NCBI GenBank assembly: GCA_900761995.1
Contig: CAAFEY010000054.1
Coordinates: forward strand, 1 to 9,871
Source: an uncultured Collinsella sp.
GTDB lineage: Bacteria; Actinomycetota; Coriobacteriia; Coriobacteriales; Coriobacteriaceae
Direction: 5' to 3'
DNA length: 9,871 nucleotides
Of the stretch, positions 1-5,500 are shown in pieces. Each line of letters begins with the position of its first letter. The stretch's first letter is position 1. Both the position numbers and the translations under genes were made by a program. Under the pieces are notes generated by a model that saw only the letters and a list, made by a program, of their open reading frames with translations, was not told the DNA's origin and did no database searches.

Positions 1-165
1 CAGTACGGCGACGAGAACGACCAGCTGGCCGTCGACACGCTCCAGAAGATCTACGACGAGGTCTGGGGCGAGGGCGTCTACAAGTGCGTCGGCGTTCAGT
101 CCGAGCAGGTCGTCTTCGGTGGCGGCAACATCCACTGCATTACTCAGCAGGAGCCGTCCGCGTAA
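1..165 (+). CDS. aguA: Agmatine deiminase, C-terminal end (partial)
   Basis: The last 54 codons of a gene that enters from the left edge, in frame 1, with stop TAA at 163-165. The peptide contains GGGNIHCITQQEP close to its end. This is the conserved C-terminal motif of agmatine deiminase (porphyromonas-type peptidylarginine deiminase family), and its Cys is the family's nucleophile. The enzyme hydrolyses agmatine to N-carbamoylputrescine and ammonia, a cytoplasmic step that feeds putrescine and, through carbamoyl phosphate, ATP production. The short tail after the motif (PSA) is normal for the family. The downstream neighbour is a permease of the agmatine/putrescine antiporter type, which fits an agmatine catabolism locus. 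A second aguA gene begins at 9630 on the same strand. The family call is very safe; substrate is inferred from the family. Confidence 0.93.
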   Translation, partial: QYGDENDQLAVDTLQKIYDEVWGEGVYKCVGVQSEQVVFGGGNIHCITQQEPSA

Positions 166-179
166 TTGTCTGTCTTCCC

Positions 180-263
180 GAGGCACGGCACCTTGCCCTT
201 CAATCGTCGGGCATGACCCTTAAGGTCTATGCCCTCCTCTTTCAGGGCAATCTGCCGCACCTC
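180..263 (+). other. Long rod-like RNA hairpin, unknown function
   Basis: Starting 15 bases after the aguA stop, the transcript can fold into one 84-nt imperfect rod: 180-183/260-263 (4 bp), 186-190/253-257 (5 bp), 193-199/244-250 (7 bp, ttgccct/agggcaa), 209-214/229-234 (6 bp, gggcat/atgccc) and 215-218/224-227 (4 bp) around a 5-nt loop. That is 26 pairs, interrupted by small internal loops and one bulged T. No T-tract follows, so it is not itself a terminator. It may protect the aguA mRNA 3' end or be part of a larger RNA together with the structure at 266-363. Function unknown. Confidence 0.5.
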
Positions 264-265
264 AG

Positions 266-363
266 AAACCCAGCCGATCAATCGGACAGTCGGTGAATCG
301 CACCGTGACCATCTCGGGGCATTGATGGTCGGTTTATTCGATGTCTTGGTCGGCTGGGTTTTT
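266..363 (+). terminator. Branched intrinsic terminator after aguA
   Basis: A perfect 12-bp helix (266-277 aaacccagccga with 350-361) runs into T5 at 359-363. Between the arms lie two more hairpins: 291-295/301-305 (cggtg/caccg) and 307-313/324-330 (gaccatc/gatggtc). The 5' arm can instead form a small local hairpin (274-277/282-285, ccga/tcgg), so two exclusive folds are possible. The simplest reading is the aguA terminator, but ordinary terminators do not enclose two helices, so a regulatory or small-RNA role is possible. Confidence 0.6.
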
Positions 364-367
364 CTTT

Positions 368-399
368 GGGCACTCCGTTGCCTCCACTTCGGAGTGCCC
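368..399 (+). terminator. 10-bp hairpin, possible second terminator
   Basis: gggcactccg (368-377) pairs perfectly with cggagtgccc (390-399) around a 12-nt loop. Only gcctcttt follows, a weak T-rich tail, so termination would be inefficient. It sits directly behind the stronger stem ending at 363 and could back it up. Confidence 0.4.
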
Positions 400-406
400 G
401 CCTCTT

Positions 407-493
407 TGATTGAGTACGCGTCTGATCTGGGATTTATTGCGGGTTAGGCCAATTGTTCGCTTGAATATCCCAGGTCAGACGCGTCTTCAATTG
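407..493 (+). repeat. Long inverted repeat, 17-bp arms
   Basis: acgcgtctgatctggga (416-432) is complementary to tcccaggtcagacgcgt (468-484) over 17 positions with a single G-U pair. Pairing continues outward with one bulge on each side (407-414 with 485-493), giving about 25 pairs and a 35-nt loop. No T-tract follows. Such a stem could be a processed RNA, an RNase III site or a DNA-level inverted repeat. No gene is evident here. Confidence 0.5.
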
Positions 494-504
494 CCAAAAG
501 ATTC

Positions 505-526
505 CGGTCGCAATCGCGGCCGTTTT
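505..526 (+). terminator. Short terminator-like hairpin
   Basis: cggtcgc (505-511) pairs with gcggccg (516-522) around a four-base loop, with one G-U pair, and is followed directly by TTTT (523-526). It lies just upstream of the ribosome binding site of the small ORF at 540. It could stop read-through or act in a leader. The T-tract is short. Confidence 0.4.
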
Positions 527-539
527 GATCGGAGTATCT

Positions 540-722
540 ATGTACCAGCGTATCGTTATCTACACGCGCCTGTTCCGCGAGCGTTGGTCCAACAATTGCA
601 TCCTCTCTTCTCTTTGGGATGGCACCTGCACCGGTGACGCGGCCTGCAACCCTACCTTGGGCTGCGCCTTCGGTACAGATGCCATCCTTTTTGCTGTAGG
701 GGGAGCGTGTCGTGGCAGGTAA
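540..722 (+). CDS. Candidate Arg-rich leader peptide/upstream ORF, 60 aa
   Basis: An ATG at 540 is preceded by GGAG (531-534) at a 5-nt spacing. The frame runs 60 codons to TAA at 720-722, overlapping the GTG start of the permease (712) by 11 bases. The N-terminus, MYQRIVIYTRLFRERW, has four Arg codons in its first 15 positions. The remainder has five Cys residues (20, 30, 36, 42, 57) and matches no family I recognise. Codons 26-49 lie inside the hairpin at 617-687, so a translating ribosome would open that hairpin and then end at the permease start. This is the layout expected for translation-dependent attenuation, with arginine (the precursor of agmatine) as a plausible signal. That role is inference, and the ORF could be accidental. 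Confidence 0.3.
   Translation: MYQRIVIYTRLFRERWSNNCILSSLWDGTCTGDAACNPTLGCAFGTDAILFAVGGACRGR
617..692 (+). terminator. Attenuator-like terminator before the permease
   Basis: Four stacked helices form a rod: 617-624/680-687 (ggatggca/tgccatcc, 8 bp), 626-628/676-678, 630-633/671-674 and 638-644/660-666 (7 bp with one G-U). That makes 22 pairs, followed by T5 at 688-692. The T-tract ends only 5 bases before the AGGGGGAG ribosome binding site (698-705) of the permease. A terminator placed this close to the gene it precedes would act on that gene, not on aguA. A weak competing pairing (599-603 with 617-621) could serve as antiterminator. The ligand or signal is unknown; no T-box consensus is visible. 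Confidence 0.55.
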
Positions 723-2121
723 AAAGTTCTCCCTGTTCGAGGTCATCCTCTCGGTTATCTGCGTTGTCTTTACCATTGAGGCGGCCGCTCCGGCATCTGC
801 CATGGGTAACGTGCAGTTCTTCTGGTGGATCTTCCTCATCATTACGTTTTTGCTTCCCTATGGCCTGGTGGTGGCCGAGCTGGGCACGGCGTTCGATTCC
901 GAGGGCGGCCTGTACGATTGGGTTCGCCTGGGCTTGGGCGACCGTTGGGGCGCCCGCTGCTCCTGGTGCTATTGGGTCAACTTTCCACTGTGGGTGGCAA
1001 GTATCGCCTGCATGTTCCCCAGTGTCATCAATGCGGTATGGGGCATCGAATTTTCGCTTGGGGTCCGAATTGCCATCGAGCTTGCCTTTGTGTGGGGCGT
1101 TACGGTCATGGCAATGCAGCCGGTGGCCGAGGCCGATTGGGTCATGGATGGCGGCGCCGTCATCAAGGTGCTCATTACCGCCGTGGTGGGAATCGTCGGC
1201 ATCTGGTTTGCCTGCAATAACGGCTTTGCCAACGATATGTCGTTTAAGACCTTTGTCCCCGATCTGGGAGACACTAACTCACTGACGTATCTTTCGATCA
1301 TCCTCTTCAATTTTATGGGCTTTGAGGTGGTCGCGACCTTTGCCAGCACGATGAAGAACCCATCGCGCGACATCCCCAAGGCGGTTATCGCCGGTGGCGT
1401 TGCCATCGCGGCGATCTACATTATCTGTGGCATCGGTATTGGAGCCGCGGTTCCCACCGAGCAGCTTTCGCTCGATTCGGGCATTGTGGACGCGGTTGCC
1501 GCCATGGTGGGGCGCAGCCACCCGCTGACAATGATCGTGGGCATGGCCTTTTTGGTAACGCTGTTTGCCAACATGATCTGTTGGAGCTTTGGCGTCAACA
1601 ACGTGGCGAGCTATGCCGCGCGCCATGGCAACATGCCGCGTCCCTTTGCACTGGTGTCCAAGAAGACCGGCATGCCCAACGGCTCGGCACTCATTAACGG
1701 TTGTTTTGCCAGCTTGGTGCTGCTACTTCAGATTCCGCTGGGTGAAGGTTCCGACGTCTTTTGGGTCTTCTTCTCGATGAACGTCGTCTTTCTGCTCATG
1801 AGCTATATCCCGATGTTCCCGGCGTTTTGGCGCCTGCGTAAATACGACGACCGCCCACGTGTGTTCCGCGCGCCCTTCGAGGGCAAGGTGCTTGCGGTAG
1901 CGCTTGCGGTGCCGGTGGTAGAACTCGTGCTTTCGATTGTTGCGACAATCGTGCCGCTTAACGGCTCGCCCGCCGAGATGTCAAAGTTGCCCATTCTCAT
2001 GGGTGTGGTGATCGGCGTGTTGCTGGGCGAGGTTTCGCGCCTCATATCGCGCCGCGGCCGCAGTGTCGATAATCCCGGCGTTGGCGCAAGGGGGACCGGT
2101 CGCTTCGCACCAAAACGGTAG
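712..2121 (+). CDS. APC-superfamily permease, AguD-like agmatine/putrescine antiporter
   Basis: A 469-aa polytopic membrane protein starting at GTG 712, chosen because AGGGGGAG (698-705) stands 6 bases upstream. It has about 12 hydrophobic segments, a conserved small-residue motif in the first (PASAMG, residues 27-32) and EGGLYDW (64-70) after the second. It resembles the AguD/glutamate:GABA antiporter branch of the APC superfamily, which exchanges an imported amine or amino acid for its product. Position directly behind an agmatine deiminase gene supports agmatine-in/putrescine-out exchange at the inner membrane. The Arg-rich basic tail is cytoplasmic by the positive-inside rule. Expression is probably controlled by the leader at 505-692. 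Alternatives are another polyamine, glutamate/GABA or amino-acid exchanger; sequence alone does not fix the substrate. Confidence 0.85.
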   Translation: MAGKKFSLFEVILSVICVVFTIEAAAPASAMGNVQFFWWIFLIITFLLPYGLVVAELGTAFDSEGGLYDWVRLGLGDRWGARCSWCYWVNFPLWVASIACMFPSVINAVWGIEFSLGVRIAIELAFVWGVTVMAMQPVAEADWVMDGGAVIKVLITAVVGIVGIWFACNNGFANDMSFKTFVPDLGDTNSLTYLSIILFNFMGFEVVATFASTMKNPSRDIPKAVIAGGVAIAAIYIICGIGIGAAVPTEQLSLDSGIVDAVAAMVGRSHPLTMIVGMAFLVTLFANMICWSFGVNNVASYAARHGNMPRPFALVSKKTGMPNGSALINGCFASLVLLLQIPLGEGSDVFWVFFSMNVVFLLMSYIPMFPAFWRLRKYDDRPRVFRAPFEGKVLAVALAVPVVELVLSIVATIVPLNGSPAEMSKLPILMGVVIGVLLGEVSRLISRRGRSVDNPGVGARGTGRFAPKR

Positions 2122-2142
2122 CGCCGCGAGTTGTGCGGCGCT
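2120..2142 (+). terminator. Convergent-gene hairpin
   Basis: agcgccgc (2120-2127) pairs perfectly with gcggcgct (2135-2142) around a 7-nt loop. The stem begins inside the permease stop codon (2119-2121). No T-run follows on the plus strand, but read on the minus strand the stem is followed by accgtttt. It lies between two convergent genes and probably serves both, better for the small minus-strand gene. Confidence 0.55.
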
Positions 2143-2156
2143 GGCTGCATCTTGGA

Positions 2157-2348
2157 TTACTGTTCGCGGTGCTCGGAATCAGAAGCGAGCTTAGGCGCAA
2201 AGTAGGGGACGTGGCCCAGGTAAGGGCAACTGTCCGTACGCTCGTCGACAACGCAGGGGATATCTTCGTAGGTGAGTGAGTCGCTCAGGCGGGCGATGGT
2301 CTTGGCGGCAGGAGCGACGAGCATCTTGAGCGGTGCGATAGGCGCCAT
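2157..2348 (-). CDS. Small hypothetical protein, 63 aa
   Basis: A minus-strand ORF with AAAGGAGA (complement of 2353-2360) four bases before the ATG at 2348. An in-frame ATG at 2363 would place that Shine-Dalgarno inside the coding region, so the shorter form is preferred. The product begins MAPIAPLK, is not membrane-like, and ends in a charged tail. It contains two Cys nine residues apart in the segment CVVDERTDSCPYLG, followed by HVPYF. I do not recognise a family. It is convergent with the permease gene and divergent from the LuxR-type gene at 2477, sharing a 128-bp upstream region with it. The good ribosome site, the terminator-like hairpin behind it and the compositional character of a real protein support it being a gene. 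Confidence 0.5.
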   Translation of the reverse strand: MAPIAPLKMLVAPAAKTIARLSDSLTYEDIPCVVDERTDSCPYLGHVPYFAPKLASDSEHREQ

Positions 2349-2386
2349 GGCATCTCCTTTCATCGGTGAGACACAGCTTGTTTATC

Positions 2387-2406
2387 TAAACGATACAGTA
2401 CGTTTA
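2387..2406. promoter_or_regulatory. Inverted repeat in divergent promoter region
   Basis: taaacg and cgttta form 6-bp arms separated by 8 bases, centred between the small minus-strand gene and the membrane LuxR gene. The surrounding 113 bases (2364-2476) are AT-rich compared with the genes, as expected for a promoter region. TCGGTGAG also occurs twice (2363-2370 and 2408-2415). The dyad could be an operator for the neighbouring LuxR protein. I cannot assign -35/-10 boxes convincingly. Confidence 0.35.
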
Positions 2407-2476
2407 ATCGGTGAGTCTAATCTTGCGGCAAAGAATCTGTCAACATCCTCACAGCATCTAGACAGGGGAGGCGGGC

Positions 2477-3469
2477 ATGAGTTTCGCGTTCTATATCTAC
2501 ACCACGATTATCATGGGTGTGGCTCTGGTGACCAGTGCCGTGGCATTGGTGGTTTTGCTCATGACGCGCCGTCGCGACAGCCTCGTGGCCGCGGCGGGTT
2601 TTTTGCTCTATATGCTCGATATGTCGGTCATCTTTTTTGACGAGTACAATCGGCTCAAATACGACTACGCCGTTACCTTTAGCGAGCCGCTGCAGCACCC
2701 CTTGCTGCGCTGCGTGCTTGGTATTGCCATCTATGCCTGCGTGGTGCTATGGATGTTTGCGCGCTTGCGCAAAAGACCGACGTCGCGCATGCTCGGACTC
2801 GCTATCGTGCCGTTTTCAATCTTGCAATTGCTGCTGGTGCCTCGCAGCGGCGCTGCCGGAGAGGTGCAGCAGTATCTCTTTTGGCTCACGCGTGACCTGG
2901 GCAATGTAGGATGTCTTGCCTATGCCGCCTGGCATTACCGGTACAGAGCAACGCGTGTTGAGAAACTCGACCTCGACCGCTCAAAGCTCTTTTGGAAGGT
3001 GGCCTTCGTTCTTGTGTTTTGCGTGATCGCCGAGGACACCTACATGATCTTGTTCTGCCGCCCCGACTCCCAAAACCCCGTCATCGGCCTCTTTTTGTGG
3101 TATCTGTCCGAGCGCAATATCTCCGAAAACGTGCTGCTCGTGGTATGCGCGGCTCAGCTTTTTTGCCAGTTTAGCCATATCCTGTGTGTGTATGCCCGTC
3201 ATCCGCGTGCCGATGAGGACGTGGCAGCCGAGAGCGCAAGCTCTGAGGACGATCTCGCATCGCGTGTGGTGATTTATGCCGACGCCCATAAGCTGTCACG
3301 GCGCGAGCAGGAGGTGCTCACGCTGGTGCTGAAGGGCAACGACGCCCAAAACATCGCCAGCGAGTTGGTCATCAGCCCTGGCACGGTCAAGGCACACTTG
3401 CATCGCATCTACGTTAAAAGCGGCGTCTCCAACCGAGATGACCTTATAGATACCTTTTGGCGTTCCTAG
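2477..3469 (+). CDS. Membrane-bound LuxR-type transcriptional regulator (AguR-like architecture)
   Basis: A 330-aa protein starting at ATG 2477 with AGGGGAGG (2463-2470) upstream. The first ~235 residues hold about seven hydrophobic segments (roughly 5-29, 36-54, 75-97, 104-120, 139-152, 172-192 and 205-230). The C-terminus (273-326) is a GerE/LuxR helix-turn-helix: LSRREQEVLTLVLKG, then the recognition helix around SPGTVKAHLHRIYVK. Such one-component regulators sense a ligand in the membrane and bind DNA directly. AguR, which activates agmatine genes in lactococci, streptococci and enterococci, is described as a transmembrane LuxR-type protein of this kind. Its location near an aguA copy and an AguD-like permease suggests a similar role. 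Coriobacteriia carry many paralogues of this class, so the ligand is uncertain; the amidohydrolase/MATE unit downstream is an alternative target. Confidence 0.88.
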   Translation: MSFAFYIYTTIIMGVALVTSAVALVVLLMTRRRDSLVAAAGFLLYMLDMSVIFFDEYNRLKYDYAVTFSEPLQHPLLRCVLGIAIYACVVLWMFARLRKRPTSRMLGLAIVPFSILQLLLVPRSGAAGEVQQYLFWLTRDLGNVGCLAYAAWHYRYRATRVEKLDLDRSKLFWKVAFVLVFCVIAEDTYMILFCRPDSQNPVIGLFLWYLSERNISENVLLVVCAAQLFCQFSHILCVYARHPRADEDVAAESASSEDDLASRVVIYADAHKLSRREQEVLTLVLKGNDAQNIASELVISPGTVKAHLHRIYVKSGVSNRDDLIDTFWRS

Positions 3470-3638
3470 CCTCATTCTTCCTCGCATGCGGGTCTTGCTG
3501 TGTGGGCGGCCACACCGTTGGGCGTAATGAAGCGGTAATAATCTCAGACAATAAACCTGCAGGTAAAGCGTGTAAACCTGCTTAAACTGACCGTTTGCGG
3601 TCCCTGGCCTTGGCACGGATTTGCCCCTGTGTATCAAT
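3470..3638 (+). other. Intergenic region, upstream half
   Basis: No gene is apparent. A 6-bp hairpin (3500-3505/3510-3515, gtgtgg/ccacac) follows the LuxR gene, without a T-run. A second small hairpin lies at 3589-3602 (gaccg/cggtc). The AT-rich stretch around 3525-3590 probably contains the promoter of the amidohydrolase unit; TTGGGC at 3518-3523 and TAATCT at 3539-3544 (15-nt spacing) is the best pair I see, but it is weak. Confidence 0.35.
3552..3581. promoter_or_regulatory. Direct repeat TAAACCTGC x2 with central palindrome
   Basis: taaacctgc occurs at 3552-3560 and 3573-3581, exactly 21 bp apart, two helical turns. The first copy is part of a perfect 10-bp palindrome, acctgcaggt (3555-3564). 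Three half-sites on one DNA face suggest a transcription-factor operator in front of the amidohydrolase/MATE unit. The binding protein is unknown. A related pair occurs at 8547-8570. Confidence 0.4.
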
Positions 3639-3755
3639 GAGTGTAGCGCGAAGCCGCGGACGTGGGGCAGACGTCCGAGCACGGCTTGTAGGCACGCGCC
3701 GATGCGGGAGCGCTACGCTCCCAACCGAGTGCCCACGCGGGCGGTGCGTCCGCGT
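3639..3755 (+). promoter_or_regulatory. Structured 5' leader of the amidohydrolase gene, candidate cis-regulatory RNA
   Basis: gagtgtagcg (3639-3648) pairs with 3711-3720 over 10 bp (one G-U). It encloses a 13-bp stem: aagccg plus cggacgt (3651-3663) with acgtccg (3671-3677) and cggctt (3682-3687), the 3' side carrying a 4-nt bulge. The outer helix competes with a compact hairpin, gggagcg-cta-cgctccc (3706-3722). A further hairpin, 3735-3741/3749-3755, ends 17 bases before the GAGGAGG ribosome site (3773-3779). Two exclusive folds near a start site are typical of switches. It matches no riboswitch class I can recall. Confidence 0.4.
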
Positions 3756-3784
3756 TGCAACCAAAGATGCCTGAGGAGGCTCAC

Positions 3785-5413
3785 ATGGACAAGGCTGATG
3801 TAGTTATCAAGAGCGACGCCGTCTTTACCGGCGATGGGCTCGAGCCGTTTAAGGGCGGCGTTGCCGTGCGGGGCGATAAAATCGTTGCCTGCGGTGACGA
3901 TGCTCACCTGGCACCGTTTATCGGTCCCGATACCGAGGTGCGCGACTTTGGCGACCAGCTCGTCATGCCCGGCCTGATCGACTCGCACACGCATTTTGCC
4001 CAGGGCGCGTTTATGACCGACCCCGATTTTGCCGTCAACCTCATCGACTGCACCAGTTTTGAGATGGCGATGGAACGTGTCGTGGCGTTTGCGGCCGACC
4101 ATCCCGATAACGAGTGGATTCTGGGCTGCCAGATTATCCAGTTCCAGTGGGATGTCCCCGAGATGCCCACGGCCGCGATGATCGATGAGTACATCTCCGA
4201 CCGCCCGGTATTTCTGCAGCAGGTTGACTTGCATACCTTTAGTGCCAATACCTGCGCCATCAACAAGGTGGGAGTAACTTCGCAGACGCCCGATCCCGCA
4301 GGCGGCAAGATCCTTAAGGATGCCGACGGCAATCTGACGGGCGTGTTTTCCAACAACGCCGGCGCCTTCTTTATGGACGAGGTCTACGACCCAGCGCCCG
4401 AGGTTGTTGACGCGTCGTTTGCAAAAACCGCCCGGCGCGCCAATGCCCTGGGAATCACTACGGTCGGCATGGTCAATCCTACGTTTGTGAGCATGGAAAA
4501 CCCGTATGCGGTGTTGGCAGGTCTTAATGCCAAGGGCGACTTGCCGCTGCGCGTGTTCCTGTACACCGACCTGTTCGAAAACGAGTCCTTGACGCTCGAG
4601 CAGATCAAGGAGAAATACGCCTTCCCGGGTACGCAGGTGGAGTGGCACGGCTTTAAGCAGTTCCTTGATGGTGTGTGCTCCGACCATACCGCCTGGATGC
4701 TTGAACCCTATAGCAACGCACCCGACACCTGTGGTGAGCCCGCGGAGGAGCCGGGGCGCATCCGTGCTGCCATCCTGAGGGCGCAGGAATGGGGCGTTGA
4801 CACGCGCATCCATGCAATCGGCGATCGCTCGGTGCGTTTTGTGCTCGATTGCTTTGAGGAGGGCGAGCGCTTGCATGGCAAGCGGGATTGTCGCCACTCC
4901 ATGGAGCACAACGAGACGGTTCAACCCGAGGATATGCCGCGTTATGCCGAGCTCGGCGTCTGCCCCGGCATGCAGCCGTGGCACATGCTGCTCGATATGG
5001 CTGACCTTGCCAAGGACGAAGCCGTGGGTCCCGAGCGTGCCGCGCTTTCGTGGCCCCTGCATAGCCTGCTTGCCAGCGGAGCCGTGGTGCACCTGGGCAG
5101 TGACTTCCCCGTTGTGGGCTTGGAGCCCATGGAGGAGGTGTACGGCGCGGTCTTCCGCATGCTCGAGGACGGTTCCAACCCTGAGGGCTGGTTCCCCCAG
5201 GAGCGCATTACCATGGCCGAGGCTCTGCGCGCCTACACCTATGGCAGCGCCTACGCCATGCATGCCGAGGACCGCATCGGCACGCTCGCGTGCGGCAAAC
5301 AGGCAGATATCTGCGTGCTCGACCGCAATCTCTTTGATTGCGAGCCGGCCGAGGTGCTCGAGGCTACCGCAGCCCTCACGATGATCGCCGGCAAGGTGGT
5401 CTTTGAGGCATAG
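3785..5413 (+). CDS. YtcJ-type metal-dependent amidohydrolase
   Basis: A 542-aa enzyme with start ATG 3785 behind GAGGAGG (3773-3779); an upstream in-frame ATG at 3755 lacks such a site. It shows the amidohydrolase family 3 (YtcJ-like) pattern: an N-terminal beta-sandwich segment, PGLIDSHTH at residues 62-70 with metal-ligand His 68 and 70, K291 in FKQFLDG (possible carboxylated lysine), HAIGDRS with His 343, MEHNE with His 375, and GSDFPV with Asp 440. The C-terminus (roughly 470-542) completes the composite domain with GKQADICVLD. It has no signal peptide, so it is cytoplasmic. Family members hydrolyse amide, formamide or imide bonds in small molecules; the substrate here is unknown. It is followed after 87 nt by a MATE transporter on the same strand and probably cotranscribed with it. 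The structured leader suggests regulated expression. Confidence 0.9.
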   Translation: MDKADVVIKSDAVFTGDGLEPFKGGVAVRGDKIVACGDDAHLAPFIGPDTEVRDFGDQLVMPGLIDSHTHFAQGAFMTDPDFAVNLIDCTSFEMAMERVVAFAADHPDNEWILGCQIIQFQWDVPEMPTAAMIDEYISDRPVFLQQVDLHTFSANTCAINKVGVTSQTPDPAGGKILKDADGNLTGVFSNNAGAFFMDEVYDPAPEVVDASFAKTARRANALGITTVGMVNPTFVSMENPYAVLAGLNAKGDLPLRVFLYTDLFENESLTLEQIKEKYAFPGTQVEWHGFKQFLDGVCSDHTAWMLEPYSNAPDTCGEPAEEPGRIRAAILRAQEWGVDTRIHAIGDRSVRFVLDCFEEGERLHGKRDCRHSMEHNETVQPEDMPRYAELGVCPGMQPWHMLLDMADLAKDEAVGPERAALSWPLHSLLASGAVVHLGSDFPVVGLEPMEEVYGAVFRMLEDGSNPEGWFPQERITMAEALRAYTYGSAYAMHAEDRIGTLACGKQADICVLDRNLFDCEPAEVLEATAALTMIAGKVVFEA

Positions 5414-5428
5414 CGCCATCGTTTGATT

Positions 5429-5458
5429 GGGCGGCTTGGTGCCAGTTGTCAGCCGCCT
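5429..5458 (+). other. Intercistronic hairpin
   Basis: ggcggct (5430-5436) pairs with agccgcc (5451-5457), extended by a G-U pair, around a 14-nt loop between the amidohydrolase and MATE genes. No T-run follows, so read-through into the MATE gene is likely. The stem may mark a processing or stabilising element that sets different levels for the two cistrons. Confidence 0.4.
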
Positions 5459-5500
5459 GACATCCATTCAGCACTACTCTCTCAAGGAAAGGGGAGAACA

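Noticed and set aside
84..296. 70-aa frame over the aguA end and the first hairpins
   Set aside because: Out of frame with the clear aguA coding sequence and runs through stem structures; no ribosome site.
266..361. tRNA or tmRNA-like gene
   Set aside because: Has a closing helix and inner hairpins but lacks a 7-bp acceptor, T-loop GGTTCRA and a CCA-type end; the T5 tail indicates termination.
617..692. T-box riboswitch before the permease
   Set aside because: ggatggcacc and accggtgacgcgg faintly recall a T-box, but the antiterminator consensus and a specifier stem are not present.
444..842. 132-aa minus-strand frame across the leader and permease start
   Set aside because: Overlaps the permease start and the hairpin cluster, has no ribosome site I can see, and matches no family.
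3713..5467. 584-aa open frame on the minus strand
   Set aside because: It mirrors the amidohydrolase gene, whose strand has clear catalytic motifs and a ribosome site. The antisense frame is open because of GC-rich codon use; its product has no recognisable family and is oddly His/Gly-rich.
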